Positions 19,889-28,149 of a stretch of DNA of 64,000 bases are shown one piece after another. The position numbers and the translations under genes are program-made. Source of the stretch: Clostridia bacterium (lineage in GTDB: Bacteria; Bacillota; Clostridia; Peptostreptococcales; JAAYPU01); the NCBI GenBank assembly GCA_016278615.1, contig JADQBM010000008.1, positions 1 to 64,000 of the forward strand. The letters run 5' to 3'. Below the pieces are notes generated by a model. That model made no database searches and was not told the DNA's origin. It saw only the letters and a list, made by a program, of their open reading frames with translations. Each line of letters begins with the position of its first letter. The first letter of the stretch is position 1.

Positions 19889-21172
19889 TTGAAAAAAATT
19901 AACATAGGACTTTTAGGGTTAGGAAATGTCGGCACCGGTGTCTACAGCATCTTTCAAACCAATCACGACAAGATTAGCCTTTCAGCACAAAAAGAACTAT
20001 CCATTAAAAAGATACTTGTTAACAATTTAAATAAAGACCGAGAGGTATCTGTATCACCCGATACTTTGACCACTTCAGCAAAAGACCTATTTAACGATCC
20101 GGAAATTGATATTATTGTAGAATTGCTTGGTGGCATTCATCCAGCTTACGATTACATAAAAGAAGCATTAAAAGCAAAAAAACACGTGGTAACAGCGAAC
20201 AAAGCTGTAATTGCCACTTATGGAAGAGAATTAATACAAATTGCTATTGACAATCATGTAGCCCTAAGATATGAAGCAAGTGTTGGTGGCGGTATTCCCA
20301 TTATCAATACTCTTTCAAAGCCTTTAAGTGTCAATCACTTTGAGGAAATGATAGGAATTGTAAACGGAACAACCAATTATATATTGACACAAATGACTGA
20401 TTATGGCCTAGATTATGATGAAGTGCTAAAAGCTGCTCAAGATAAAGGTTTTGCTGAAGCCGATCCTACTTCAGATGTAGAAGGCGAAGATGCTGCCTAT
20501 AAATTGTCCATCCTCATTTCCACTGCTTTTGGCATGGAAGTGCCACCCGCCAGCATTCCACGTGAGGGTATCACAAAAATTTCAAAAGATGATATTGAAT
20601 ACGCATCCCAATTTGGGTATAAGATAAAACTCCTTGCTACAGCAAAAAAATCAGATGATCATCTTGAATTTCACGTGCATCCTACTTTAGTTCCCAATAC
20701 ACATCCTCTTGCTTCTGTAAGCAATGAGTTTAATGCCCTGTTTTTAAAAGGAAACGCGGTAGACGAACTCATGCTATATGGCAAGGGCGCAGGCTCTCTT
20801 CCAACAGGAAGTGCCGTTGTAGGTGACATTGTTGAAATTGCTAAGATCATTGGCACAAATTTCGACCCAACGATTTCCATTCCTGAAAATTCTGGAAATC
20901 TTAAGCCTTCTGGAGAAGGCATAAGCAAATACTATATTCACTTCAGAGTTGAGGACAAACCTGGTGCATTGGGAATCATTTCAACAGCTTTTGGAAACAA
21001 TGGCATCAGCATCGAAACCGTTATGCAACGCTCAAGAGGAGAAAAATACGTGCCCGTCATCTACATCCTTCATGATTGTACACGGGAACAACTCAACAGT
21101 ACCTTTGATGATATTTCAAAAGATAATACTGTAAAAGAAGTTAGAAGCATATTAAGAGTGGAAGAGTATTAA
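19889..21172 (+). CDS. hom: Homoserine dehydrogenase with ACT domain
   Basis: NAD(P)H-dependent reduction of aspartate semialdehyde to homoserine for threonine and methionine synthesis. The Rossmann motif GLLGLGNVGTGVY is at 6-18; the conserved VEGEDAAYKLSIL region binds the substrate; a C-terminal ACT domain (about 352-427, FRVEDKPGALGIISTAFGNN) suggests feedback control by threonine. Translation starts at TTG 19889, with AAAGGAGG 8 nt upstream; no ATG fits. It stands alone on the + strand, away from the other aspartate-pathway genes at 39.6-43.1 kb. Confidence 0.95.
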   Translation: MKKINIGLLGLGNVGTGVYSIFQTNHDKISLSAQKELSIKKILVNNLNKDREVSVSPDTLTTSAKDLFNDPEIDIIVELLGGIHPAYDYIKEALKAKKHVVTANKAVIATYGRELIQIAIDNHVALRYEASVGGGIPIINTLSKPLSVNHFEEMIGIVNGTTNYILTQMTDYGLDYDEVLKAAQDKGFAEADPTSDVEGEDAAYKLSILISTAFGMEVPPASIPREGITKISKDDIEYASQFGYKIKLLATAKKSDDHLEFHVHPTLVPNTHPLASVSNEFNALFLKGNAVDELMLYGKGAGSLPTGSAVVGDIVEIAKIIGTNFDPTISIPENSGNLKPSGEGISKYYIHFRVEDKPGALGIISTAFGNNGISIETVMQRSRGEKYVPVIYILHDCTREQLNSTFDDISKDNTVKEVRSILRVEEY

Positions 21173-21176
21173 AAAT

Positions 21177-21371
21177 CTAAAGTGTAAGTTTAAGGATAAG
21201 TTGAAGTGTAAGTATAAGTTTAAGCGTAAGTTGAAGTTTAAGTATAAGTTTAAGTGTAAGTTGAAGTTTAAGTAAAAGTGTAAGCAGTAGGGGCTGGTCT
21301 TGTGCCTGCCCGTGAAAAGTAAGTATAAAGTATAAGTGTAAACTGTAGGGGCTGGTCCCGTGCCTGCCCGT
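21177..21371. repeat. hexamer array with two GTAGGGGC palindromes
   Basis: Directly after the hom stop, about 110 nt of irregular six-nucleotide repeats (AAGTTT, AAGTGT, AAGTAT) run to 21286. Two copies of the family-A palindrome follow at 21287-21313 and 21345-21371 (GTAGGGGCTGGTC then GCCTGCCCGT). Long open frames through the array encode only low-complexity peptide and are not genes. Confidence 0.8.
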
Positions 21372-21490
21372 ATAAAAGGTAAAAGCAAGCACAAGTTTGA
21401 AAATTTAGAAAGAATAGATACTCAACTTAAACTACTCCGAAGGAATTATTCAAACTTAGCACTTAAAATATTTTAATAAGGTGGAAAAAA

Positions 21491-21985
21491 ATGAAAATAT
21501 ACGATCAATGGCAAGAAATCATTTCAAATCAGACGGAAGAATCCTTTTCTTCTTTCTGGGATAAGTACAGTGAAACTGAAAAAAGAATTTATACAGATAT
21601 TCTTAAAAGTTACGAAAGCCCATTTGGTGGGGTTTTTAAGGATCTTGTCCAAAAATATGATGCAACTGAAATTCTTTTTATGGGATTTTTAGACGGAATC
21701 AATTCAAGCTTAAAAGAAGAGCTAAATTTAAGCAAAATAGATGAAAATTCAGAAATTAACCTGATAATTGATTTTGAAAAGCTCTATTTTAATATGTTAG
21801 AAGCAAAAGCAGACTATCTATATACCCTTTCAGAGTGGCAATCTGTTTTTACTCAAGAAAAACTTGATGAAATTACAAAAACACAAAAACGTTCCAAAAC
21901 AATAATAAATGCCAACAAAATTGGTCGAAATGAACCCTGCCCATGTGGAAGCGGAAAAAAATACAAGAAATGCTGTTCTAAATAG
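21491..21985 (+). CDS. SEC-C motif protein
   Basis: 164 residues ending in a SEC-C zinc motif, [18 protein letters not shown], the same metal-binding tail found at the SecA C-terminus. The preceding 140 residues are helical, charged and not recognised. Such small proteins are common in Firmicutes and lack a firm function; the tail suggests binding to SecB-like or nucleic-acid partners. GGTGG sits upstream of the ATG (AAGGTGGAAAAAA). A strong terminator follows at 22019-22064. Confidence 0.75.
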   Translation: MKIYDQWQEIISNQTEESFSSFWDKYSETEKRIYTDILKSYESPFGGVFKDLVQKYDATEILFMGFLDGINSSLKEELNLSKIDENSEINLIIDFEKLYFNMLEAKADYLYTLSEWQSVFTQEKLDEITKTQKRSKTIINANKIGRNEPCPCGSGKKYKKCCSK

Positions 21986-22018
21986 CAGATTGGCAAATCC
22001 AAATGGAGTTAACAAAAG

Positions 22019-22064
22019 AGGTTGTCTTAAAATGTCATTACTACATTAAAAGACAACCTTTTAA
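22019..22064 (+). terminator. terminator of the SEC-C gene
   Basis: Stem AGGTTGTCTT/AAGACAACCT (22019-22028, 22050-22059) with an inner AATGT/ACATT pairing and a TTTT tail on the + strand. Confidence 0.85.
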
Positions 22065-22100
22065 TATCTGTTTAATATCTGTAAAATTTCTACACATGTC

Positions 22101-23372
22101 TTAATATATTTTGAGATATCCTTTTTTCGATGTGTTCATAACAAACTTTTCCAGTCTGTCTTGTCGACTTATGATGACTTCTATTTGCTCATCGGGGAAC
22201 GAAAAATAATTTAAGATTTGTTTGTGTTTTTTATTTATCTCTATAATAATCCATTTCACATTACCTTTTTCAAAATAATACAAATCTTTCATTTCTATTT
22301 TACTTTTTAGTATACAGGTCCTTTGATTTATCTTGAGATTAATTCTTCCTTTGCCTAAAATGACAATCCCCAAATAATCTTTATCTCTAATTCTCGATTT
22401 TATATGCCTTCCTCTAACATCTCCTGTCAGAATCTTTGTAATAATATCAAAGCTGCTCATAATCAATCCAGAATGATTTGCATTTTCAACACAATACCGT
22501 TTTCCGCTCATTGCTTCAGCACTGTTTCTTAATACGGTTCCATCTCCATCAAGAGAATTGATTTTCCCCTTGACTTTACCATACTCTGTTATGTTTCCTA
22601 CTTCGTCAAAGACAACTTTATCCAATTGAAGTGATTTTCCAGTTGCATTTCCTGTCCCACAGATTAAATGACTATTAATGCCTTTTTTAAGATATATTCC
22701 ATTCATTTGATTCAATCGATCTAAAAAAGAATTCTTATATTTCAAATTGTTATATGAAATGTACTTCATGATATGATTTTCATCTAGATAGTATAGGTAT
22801 TTTCCAAAACCATATGAAGGAAGCAACTCATGAATACTTTTAAACTCTTCATGTATTTGCTCTTTCATAGATGAATTATTATGGAAATAAACTGTCAGGA
22901 AACCTTCTAGAATAATATGATGCAAAAACGGCCTTGATCCGTTCCTTTCGGGAACCTTTCCTTCAGCCCATGCATAATAAGCATCCGTGGCTCCAGCATT
23001 TGGGCATCCTATTAATATTAGCTTATTTACATCATTACCATATTGCTTGCTGCAAATATAACTTCTTGATACCAACCCTCCCAAGCTATGGGCTATAATA
23101 TCAACTTTTTGACTACCCGTTGCTCTTTTTACGTTCCGTATTGTTTCAGAAAGATATTTTTGAGCGTTATAGGCACATTCTTTTTTCCAATTATAAAAGC
23201 AAATAAATAAATTTTCATCCCTTTTATACCCAATAGACTCCAATTTATAAATAAACTCATTATAGACCATCCCTGCAGGTCCAAAACTAAAGTCCCCTGT
23301 GCCAGGTATGATTTCATCCCCCATAGACCCAAATAAGCCAGGGATAAATATTAATGGTTGATTCGTACCCAC
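22101..23372 (-). CDS. Alpha/beta-hydrolase, lipase/LCAT-like
   Basis: A 423-residue alpha/beta-hydrolase. The N-terminus has the oxyanion region IFIPGLFGS; the nucleophile elbow is AHSLGG with Ser96; a candidate acid lies in DGDGTV (about 285) and the His in NANHSGL (about 307). The layout resembles PGAP1/LCAT-type lipases and acyltransferases. There is no signal peptide, so a cytoplasmic role is likely. The C-terminal 80 residues are Lys/Ile-rich and unrecognised. The start is GTG at 23372 with GGGGGGTGA upstream. It is monocistronic and framed by repeats; substrate unknown. Confidence 0.75.
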   Translation of the reverse strand: MGTNQPLIFIPGLFGSMGDEIIPGTGDFSFGPAGMVYNEFIYKLESIGYKRDENLFICFYNWKKECAYNAQKYLSETIRNVKRATGSQKVDIIAHSLGGLVSRSYICSKQYGNDVNKLILIGCPNAGATDAYYAWAEGKVPERNGSRPFLHHIILEGFLTVYFHNNSSMKEQIHEEFKSIHELLPSYGFGKYLYYLDENHIMKYISYNNLKYKNSFLDRLNQMNGIYLKKGINSHLICGTGNATGKSLQLDKVVFDEVGNITEYGKVKGKINSLDGDGTVLRNSAEAMSGKRYCVENANHSGLIMSSFDIITKILTGDVRGRHIKSRIRDKDYLGIVILGKGRINLKINQRTCILKSKIEMKDLYYFEKGNVKWIIIEINKKHKQILNYFSFPDEQIEVIISRQDRLEKFVMNTSKKGYLKIY

Positions 23373-23402
23373 GTCATCTCACCCCCCTTCTCTCTGTCTT
23401 AA

Positions 23403-23514
23403 GGACAACCGTAAGAGTCGTCTCTACACATCCCTAATCCCTTGTCGCGGACAACCGCAAGGGTCATCCCTACACATCCCTAATCTCTAATCTCTAATCC
23501 CTAATCTCTAATCT
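23403..23514. repeat. two family-B palindromes plus heptamer array
   Basis: Two copies of GGACAACCGYAAGRG...TCYCTACA (23403-23428 and 23449-23475), then TAATCTC/TAATCCC heptamers (about 23480-23517) that run into the stop codon of ogt on the minus strand. Confidence 0.8.
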
Positions 23515-24030
23515 CTAAACAACAACTTTCCCTTCTCTAACTGAAAGCCCTTCAATTTCTAAAAGCTTTATCTTCTTTTCAATACCTCCAGAAAATCCGG
23601 TTAGTTCTTTGTTGCTCCCGATAATGCGGTGGCAGGGTATAATGATTGGAATTTTATTAGCTCCAACTGCTCCTCCAACACCTCTTGCACCATTAGGTTT
23701 TCCAACTCTACAAGAAATATCTTTGTAGGAAGCTGTCCTCCCATATGATACTTCAAGAAGCTCTTTCCAAACAGATTTTTGAAATTTAGACCCGATGATG
23801 TGTAGTTTAACCTCGAAATCTTTGATTTCCTTTTTAAAATATTTATTTAATTGGTCCATTATATATACATTGTATTCACTAGATTCTTCTACAATGTCAA
23901 AATATCTGTTTAGCCATTGGTTCATTTCAGTATCTTTACCAAACCAAATGCCACATAGCCCCTCCTCCGATGAAGAAATAGCCAAATCCCCCACGGGAGA
24001 TTCCATATGACTGATATATACTTTATTCAT
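23515..24030 (-). CDS. ogt: Methylated-DNA-protein-cysteine methyltransferase
   Basis: Suicide repair protein that removes alkyl groups from O6-alkylguanine. The acceptor Cys133 lies in IPCHRIIG, with the DNA-recognition region SYKDISCRVGKPNGARGVGG before it. At 171 residues it is a stand-alone Ogt-type protein without an Ada domain. The TAG stop is formed by the first unit of the adjacent heptamer array. An AGAGGTGTAAAGGG stretch precedes the ATG. Confidence 0.93.
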   Translation of the reverse strand: MNKVYISHMESPVGDLAISSSEEGLCGIWFGKDTEMNQWLNRYFDIVEESSEYNVYIMDQLNKYFKKEIKDFEVKLHIIGSKFQKSVWKELLEVSYGRTASYKDISCRVGKPNGARGVGGAVGANKIPIIIPCHRIIGSNKELTGFSGGIEKKIKLLEIEGLSVREGKVVV

Positions 24031-24100
24031 CCCTTTACACCTCTTTCCATATCTTTTCTACAATTTTATCACTAAAAGACGAAGAAAAAAATAACAAAAA

Positions 24101-24172
24101 AGACTTTGCCCAAAGCAAAGTCTCTCCTTAATTATTCATTATTCATTGTTCATTATTCATTGCTTATTTATT
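24101..24172. repeat. hairpin and heptamer array at the lysA 3' end
   Basis: A perfect 9-bp hairpin AGACTTTGC/GCAAAGTCT (24101-24109, 24115-24123) is followed by ATTATTC/ATTGTTC heptamers (about 24130-24172). The array includes the TAA stop of lysA. The hairpin can end lysA transcription; on the minus strand a T run follows it. Confidence 0.8.
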
Positions 24173-25460
24173 CATTAAACAAAACGTCTCTTCTGATCAA
24201 ATCTTCATACATTTCTCTTCTAACAACAACTCGTGAATTTCCTTCTTTCACCATAATGACTGCTGGTCTTGGTAGCTTGTTGTAATTATTTGACATGGAA
24301 TAATTGTATGCACCTGTCCGCATTACAGCAAGAATATCTCCTGGTTCAACTGCTGGCACTTTCAAATCCCATATTAATATGTCTCCTGATTCACAACATT
24401 TACCCGCTATGGTCACCATCTCATCTTCTACTTTATCGTATTTATTAGCAATCACCGCTTCATATTTTGCATTATAAAGGGATGGTCTTGGGTTGTCTGG
24501 CATACCGCCATCAACACTTGCATAAGTCCTGACTCCGGGAATATCTTTTATAGACCCCATGGTATACAGTGTCATTCCTGCCTCGCCAACAATCCATCTT
24601 CCGGGTTCTATCACAACTTGCGGGATTGAAAGAGAATGCAATTGACACTTCTCATAAATTTTATCCATCATGGGTTCAATAAAATACTTGATTCCTCTTG
24701 GCTCGTCTTCTTTTGTATAAGGAATCCCAAAGCCGCCACCCAGATTAATCTCAGAAGTTTCAAAACCAATTGTATCTCTTAAGTCTTTTATTAAGTTCAG
24801 CAGTACTTCCAAAGCCATTAAATGGGCTTCATTGTCTAAAAGTTGTGAGCCAATATGGAAGTGAAATCCCTCCAACTTTATGTGGGACATCTTTTCTATT
24901 TCACAAACATAATCATGCAATGTATTATTTTGAAAAGGAACTCCAAACTTTGAATCCACCTGACCTGTAGAAATATATTTATGTGTTTTTACATCGATTC
25001 CCGGCGTCATTCTAAATAGTATATGGACGATTTTATTTTCTTCTTTGGCGATTTGACTTAACATCTGAAGTTCATAACCGTTATCTACTACAATTCTTCC
25101 AACATCATAAGAAACCGCCATCTTTAATTCATCCAAGCTTTTATTATTACCATGAAAAACAACATCTTTCATGGGTACATTTCCTTTAATTGCAGTATAA
25201 AGCTCTCCTCCAGAGACCACATCTAATCCTAAGCCTTCCCTGGTAATAAGCTTGCACATTTCTATATTTAGGAATGCTTTACTTGCATACACAGCCTTTG
25301 TATTTTTATATTTTCTTAAAAAATCTTCGTGGATTTCCCTGCACTTATTTATGATACAAGTCTCTGAAACAATATAAAGAGGTGTCTTGTATTGTTTTGC
25401 TAATTCTACTGTATCACAACCATCAAAAATTAAATGGTTCCCCTTGGACTCCTGGTTCAT
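24168..25460 (-). CDS. lysA: Diaminopimelate decarboxylase
   Basis: PLP enzyme making L-lysine from meso-diaminopimelate. The PLP lysine is K61 in YASKAFLN; the barrel residues include GFHFHIGSQL and the glycine loop NLGGGFGIPY; the C-terminal domain has CESGDI and GAYNYSMSNNYN. The ATG at 25460 (MNQESKG, 430 residues) is preferred because AAGGAGG lies 9-10 nt upstream; an in-frame GTG three codons earlier overlaps that site. It is separate from the dap operon, which lacks lysA. The C-terminal residues and stop lie in a heptamer array. Confidence 0.95.
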   Translation of the reverse strand: MNQESKGNHLIFDGCDTVELAKQYKTPLYIVSETCIINKCREIHEDFLRKYKNTKAVYASKAFLNIEMCKLITREGLGLDVVSGGELYTAIKGNVPMKDVVFHGNNKSLDELKMAVSYDVGRIVVDNGYELQMLSQIAKEENKIVHILFRMTPGIDVKTHKYISTGQVDSKFGVPFQNNTLHDYVCEIEKMSHIKLEGFHFHIGSQLLDNEAHLMALEVLLNLIKDLRDTIGFETSEINLGGGFGIPYTKEDEPRGIKYFIEPMMDKIYEKCQLHSLSIPQVVIEPGRWIVGEAGMTLYTMGSIKDIPGVRTYASVDGGMPDNPRPSLYNAKYEAVIANKYDKVEDEMVTIAGKCCESGDILIWDLKVPAVEPGDILAVMRTGAYNYSMSNNYNKLPRPAVIMVKEGNSRVVVRREMYEDLIRRDVLFNE

Positions 25461-25546
25461 GAAGCTCACTCCTCCTTGTGTAATTTATACAACTCATAAA
25501 CTTTTAAGATTATAACATATTATCTTCAAAGTTTATAACACTTTAT

Positions 25547-26185
25547 CTACAGAATTTTGTTTTCATATAGACACAAAGGATTTATTTGGCAAATGCTGCA
25601 TTTAGGATTCCTTGCTATACATACTCTTCTTCCATGCCAGATAAGCATATGATGAGCAAGAATCCATTTCTCCTTAGGAACCACATCCATAAGCTGTTTT
25701 TCAGTTTTCAAAACATCCTGGGCTTTGGCAAGGCCTATTCGGTTCGAGACTCTAAAAACATGAGTATCCACTGCAATTGCAGGAATCGAAAAAGCATTGC
25801 TCATCAAAACATTGGCTGTTTTTCGACCAACACCTGGCAATCTAATTAACTCTTCATATGTGCCGGGCACTTTACCGCCATACTCATCCTTAACCATTCT
25901 ACAGAGGTTCTTTATATTTTTAGCTTTATTTCTATACAACCCAATCTTTTTGATAAAATTTTGAAGTTCTTCTTCTGAAAGCTTTAGAATACTGTCTAAA
26001 TCAGGATAATCCTTAAACAAAAGCTTGGTCACTTCATTAACCTTTTTATCAGTAGTCTGAGCCGAAAGCACAACCGCAATAAGCAGCTGAAACGGTGTTT
26101 TATAATCAAGCTCACATTCCGCATCTGGGTACATGTCTTGAAGAAGATCAAGTACTTTCTTTATTTCAACTTTAGATAATTCCAC
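25547..26185 (-). CDS. nth: Endonuclease III
   Basis: Bifunctional DNA glycosylase/AP lyase for oxidised pyrimidines. The HhH motif LPGVGRKTANV carries the catalytic Lys (K122 in the 212-residue form) and the catalytic Asp is in AVDTHVFRVSNR (D140). The C-terminal [4Fe-4S] ligands follow Cys-x6-Cys-x2-Cys-x5-Cys (C189, C196, C199, C205). Start: GTG 26185 has GGAG about 10 nt upstream; the GTG at 26194 is the alternative but is only 1 nt from that site. Lies upstream of lysA on the same strand with 86 nt between. Confidence 0.94.
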   Translation of the reverse strand: MELSKVEIKKVLDLLQDMYPDAECELDYKTPFQLLIAVVLSAQTTDKKVNEVTKLLFKDYPDLDSILKLSEEELQNFIKKIGLYRNKAKNIKNLCRMVKDEYGGKVPGTYEELIRLPGVGRKTANVLMSNAFSIPAIAVDTHVFRVSNRIGLAKAQDVLKTEKQLMDVVPKEKWILAHHMLIWHGRRVCIARNPKCSICQINPLCLYENKIL

Positions 26186-26207
26186 CAGAGTCACTCTCCT
26201 ATTTAGG

Positions 26208-26335
26208 ATTTAAGATTTAAGATTTAAGGAGGAAATTTGCTTAAGCAAATTCATTGATTTTGAAATTAATTATTGAGATATTGCCACAGGGCAATATCTC
26301 TACCTTCAATCCTAAATCCTAAATCTTAAATAAAC
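26208..26335. repeat. inverted heptamer arrays bracketing two hairpins
   Basis: Left array of ATTTAAG/ATTTAGG units (26208-26228) and right array of CTAAATC units (about 26310-26333) are inverted complements. Inside lie AATTTGCTTAAGCAAATT (about 26233-26250) and a perfect 11-bp hairpin GAGATATTGCC/GGCAATATCTC (26275-26300). The complete element can fold into one long cruciform. Confidence 0.85.
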
Positions 26336-26366
26336 TCAAACTTAAACTTAAACTTCCACTTACTCT

Positions 26367-26672
26367 TTATTCCCCAAACAAACTTACATACTCAATTTCT
26401 TGATTAATCATTTCAACCCTTCCATCTTTCTCAACAAAGGAAATAATGCTATCAAGCATTTGATTCGCATGCTTTGTTTCCGTACTGACACAGGCAAAAC
26501 CAATTTCTGATCGCCCCCACAATTCGTGTAGTCCTACCTCTGATATTGAAACATTAAATCTTGACCTGATACGTCCAATAAGACTCTTTATAACCATCCT
26601 TTTTTCTTTCAGAGAACTTGCCTCAAAAATAATCATCTCAATTCTACATATACCCGTTATCAATCCCGCCAC
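26367..26672 (-). CDS. DUF503 family protein
   Basis: Small (101 residues), in the family of B. subtilis YlxP, often encoded near infB/rbfA and thought to be linked to ribosomes. The core SSLKEKRMVIKSLIGRIRSR and HELWGRSEIGFACVSTE match the family. I choose GTG 26672; the longer frame up to 26732 would add 20 residues encoded by repeat-like sequence and lacks a ribosome binding site. The site for GTG is weak (AAGGA, 1-2 nt away), so the start is uncertain. It is detached from the usual nusA-infB neighbourhood. Confidence 0.75.
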   Translation of the reverse strand: MAGLITGICRIEMIIFEASSLKEKRMVIKSLIGRIRSRFNVSISEVGLHELWGRSEIGFACVSTETKHANQMLDSIISFVEKDGRVEMINQEIEYVSLFGE

Positions 26673-26718
26673 ATCCTTACTACAATTTATAATGAACAAT
26701 GAATAATTATGGAGTATT

Positions 26719-26785
26719 ACGGACAACCGCAAGGGTCGTCCCTACATATCTTGTCTTACGGACAACCGCAAGGGTCGTCCCTACA
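26719..26785. repeat. two tandem family-B palindromes
   Basis: Two near-identical 28-nt copies, ACGGACAACCGCAAGGG then TCGTCCCTACA, at 26719-26746 and 26758-26785, followed by TCCCTAATCTCTTATC. Each copy is an imperfect palindrome. Confidence 0.85.
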
Positions 26786-26917
26786 TATCCCTAATCTCTT
26801 ATCTGGCCTCTGTCTTATATTATAAGAAACTTTTCAAAAATAAACCACACCTTAAAAAAATTAATCAACAACGGTAAATAATGAATAATTAAGGATTGTT
26901 TTGTAATATATTTTCTA

Positions 26918-26946
26918 TTGACATAATAAAACTGAATTAGTATGAT
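26918..26946 (+). promoter_or_regulatory. sigma-A promoter of the RND operon
   Basis: TTGACA (26918-26923), 17-bp spacer, TATGAT (26941-26946). A strong consensus promoter whose start site would lie about 10 nt before the palindromic operator. Confidence 0.85.
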
Positions 26947-26962
26947 GTATTAAGAATAGAAC

Positions 26963-26976
26963 CGACCCGCGGGTCG
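26963..26976 (+). promoter_or_regulatory. palindromic TetR-type operator
   Basis: CGACCCGCGGGTCG is a perfect 14-bp palindrome in AT-rich sequence, placed between the transcription start and the ribosome binding site of the efflux operon that ends with a tetR-family gene. Autoregulation is therefore likely. Confidence 0.75.
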
Positions 26977-26991
26977 ATGGAGGTATATTTT

Positions 26992-28140
26992 ATGTTTTAT
27001 AACAAGAAAAATAATGAGATGGAAGCAGATCCTTCAATAAAAAAGAAAAGAATCAGCAAGAAAAAAATAATAGGAATTATTATCCTTATTATTATCATCC
27101 TCACAGCTATACGGATATTTACTCTAAACAATACTTCAACGCCTGAGGAAACAGACAATAAGGCTATCAATGTTAAAACTACTCAAGTCAAAAGGATGGA
27201 TTTAGAAATAACAGCACCCCTTTCAGGACGGATCCAACCTGTCCATGAAGCTTCTATTGTCCCCCTGATTTCCGGTAAAGTTATGAAAGTTCATGCCAAA
27301 TTAGGGACTAAAGTATCAAAAGGCACACCCCTCTTTGAGTTAGATAAAGATCAAATGCAAAATGCATACAATCAGGCACTTGCAGGTTATAACCAAGCAA
27401 ATGCTTCCTACTTAAATGCCCAGTCAAATTTTGTAAGAGTTGAAGCACTCTATAAAGAAGGTGCGGTGTCCCAGCAGCAACACGAACAGTCTCAACTTCA
27501 ATATAGTACATCCGCTCAGGCATTGACTCAGGCTCAATCCGCGCTGAACAATGCAAAAGATGCATTGGATAATTGCATCGTTACCTCTCCAATAGATGGT
27601 TATGTAACCCTTATTAACATAAATGAAGGTGAAATGGCTTCACAGGCTATGCCTGCCGTGGCAGTTGCCAATCTTGATACAGTTGAGATCGAAACCAGTA
27701 TCTCGGAAAATCTTATCAATAAAATAGCCATTGGGGATCCCGTAAAAGTATTTGTAAAATCAGCTTCAGCCCAGGAATTTGATGGTACTATATCTGAACT
27801 ATCCCCTGCACCTGCTCAAGGCTCATTAACTTATCCCCTTAAAGTGTCCATAGATAATAATGATACCCTTATTAAATCAGGTATGTTTGCTGAAGTCAGA
27901 ATTGTTTCAGCCAATAATAAGAATGTCTTAGCTGTTCCTTCAGATTCTGTCATTATTAAAGGTGGAGAATCTGTTGTTGCAGTATTAGAAAAGGATCATG
28001 CAACCTTTAGAAAAGTCATTACGGGTATTGATAACGGCAATTATGTTGAAATCCTGCAAGGTTTAAATGAAGGAGATACAGTTATCACTGAAGGTCAGTA
28101 TTATTTAGATGAAGGCAGTCAAGTAACTGTAATCAACTAG
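26992..28140 (+). CDS. RND efflux periplasmic-adaptor-type subunit (HlyD family)
   Basis: Membrane-fusion protein. An N-terminal Lys-rich stretch and one hydrophobic anchor (about 22-40) are followed by the lipoyl half-motif (GKVMKVHAKLGTKVSKGTPL), a helical hairpin rich in Ala and Gln (about 110-185), the second lipoyl half (SPIDGYVTLININEGEMA) and beta-barrel domains to residue 382. ATG 26992 is chosen because GGAGGT lies 7 nt upstream; an ATG five codons earlier overlaps this site. First gene of an operon with the RND pump and TetR regulator. No outer-membrane factor is encoded, as expected for a one-membrane cell. Confidence 0.92.
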   Translation: MFYNKKNNEMEADPSIKKKRISKKKIIGIIILIIIILTAIRIFTLNNTSTPEETDNKAINVKTTQVKRMDLEITAPLSGRIQPVHEASIVPLISGKVMKVHAKLGTKVSKGTPLFELDKDQMQNAYNQALAGYNQANASYLNAQSNFVRVEALYKEGAVSQQQHEQSQLQYSTSAQALTQAQSALNNAKDALDNCIVTSPIDGYVTLININEGEMASQAMPAVAVANLDTVEIETSISENLINKIAIGDPVKVFVKSASAQEFDGTISELSPAPAQGSLTYPLKVSIDNNDTLIKSGMFAEVRIVSANNKNVLAVPSDSVIIKGGESVVAVLEKDHATFRKVITGIDNGNYVEILQGLNEGDTVITEGQYYLDEGSQVTVIN

Positions 28141-28149
28141 GAGGATTTT

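Noticed and set aside
21152-21394. Minus-strand frames of 70-80 codons over the hexamer array
   Set aside because: They encode only repetitive Leu/Asn/Phe/Lys peptide created by the array and overlap hom.
25739-25752. tRNA T-arm-like GGTTCGAGACTC
   Set aside because: It lies in frame within nth; no acceptor or anticodon stems can be drawn around it.
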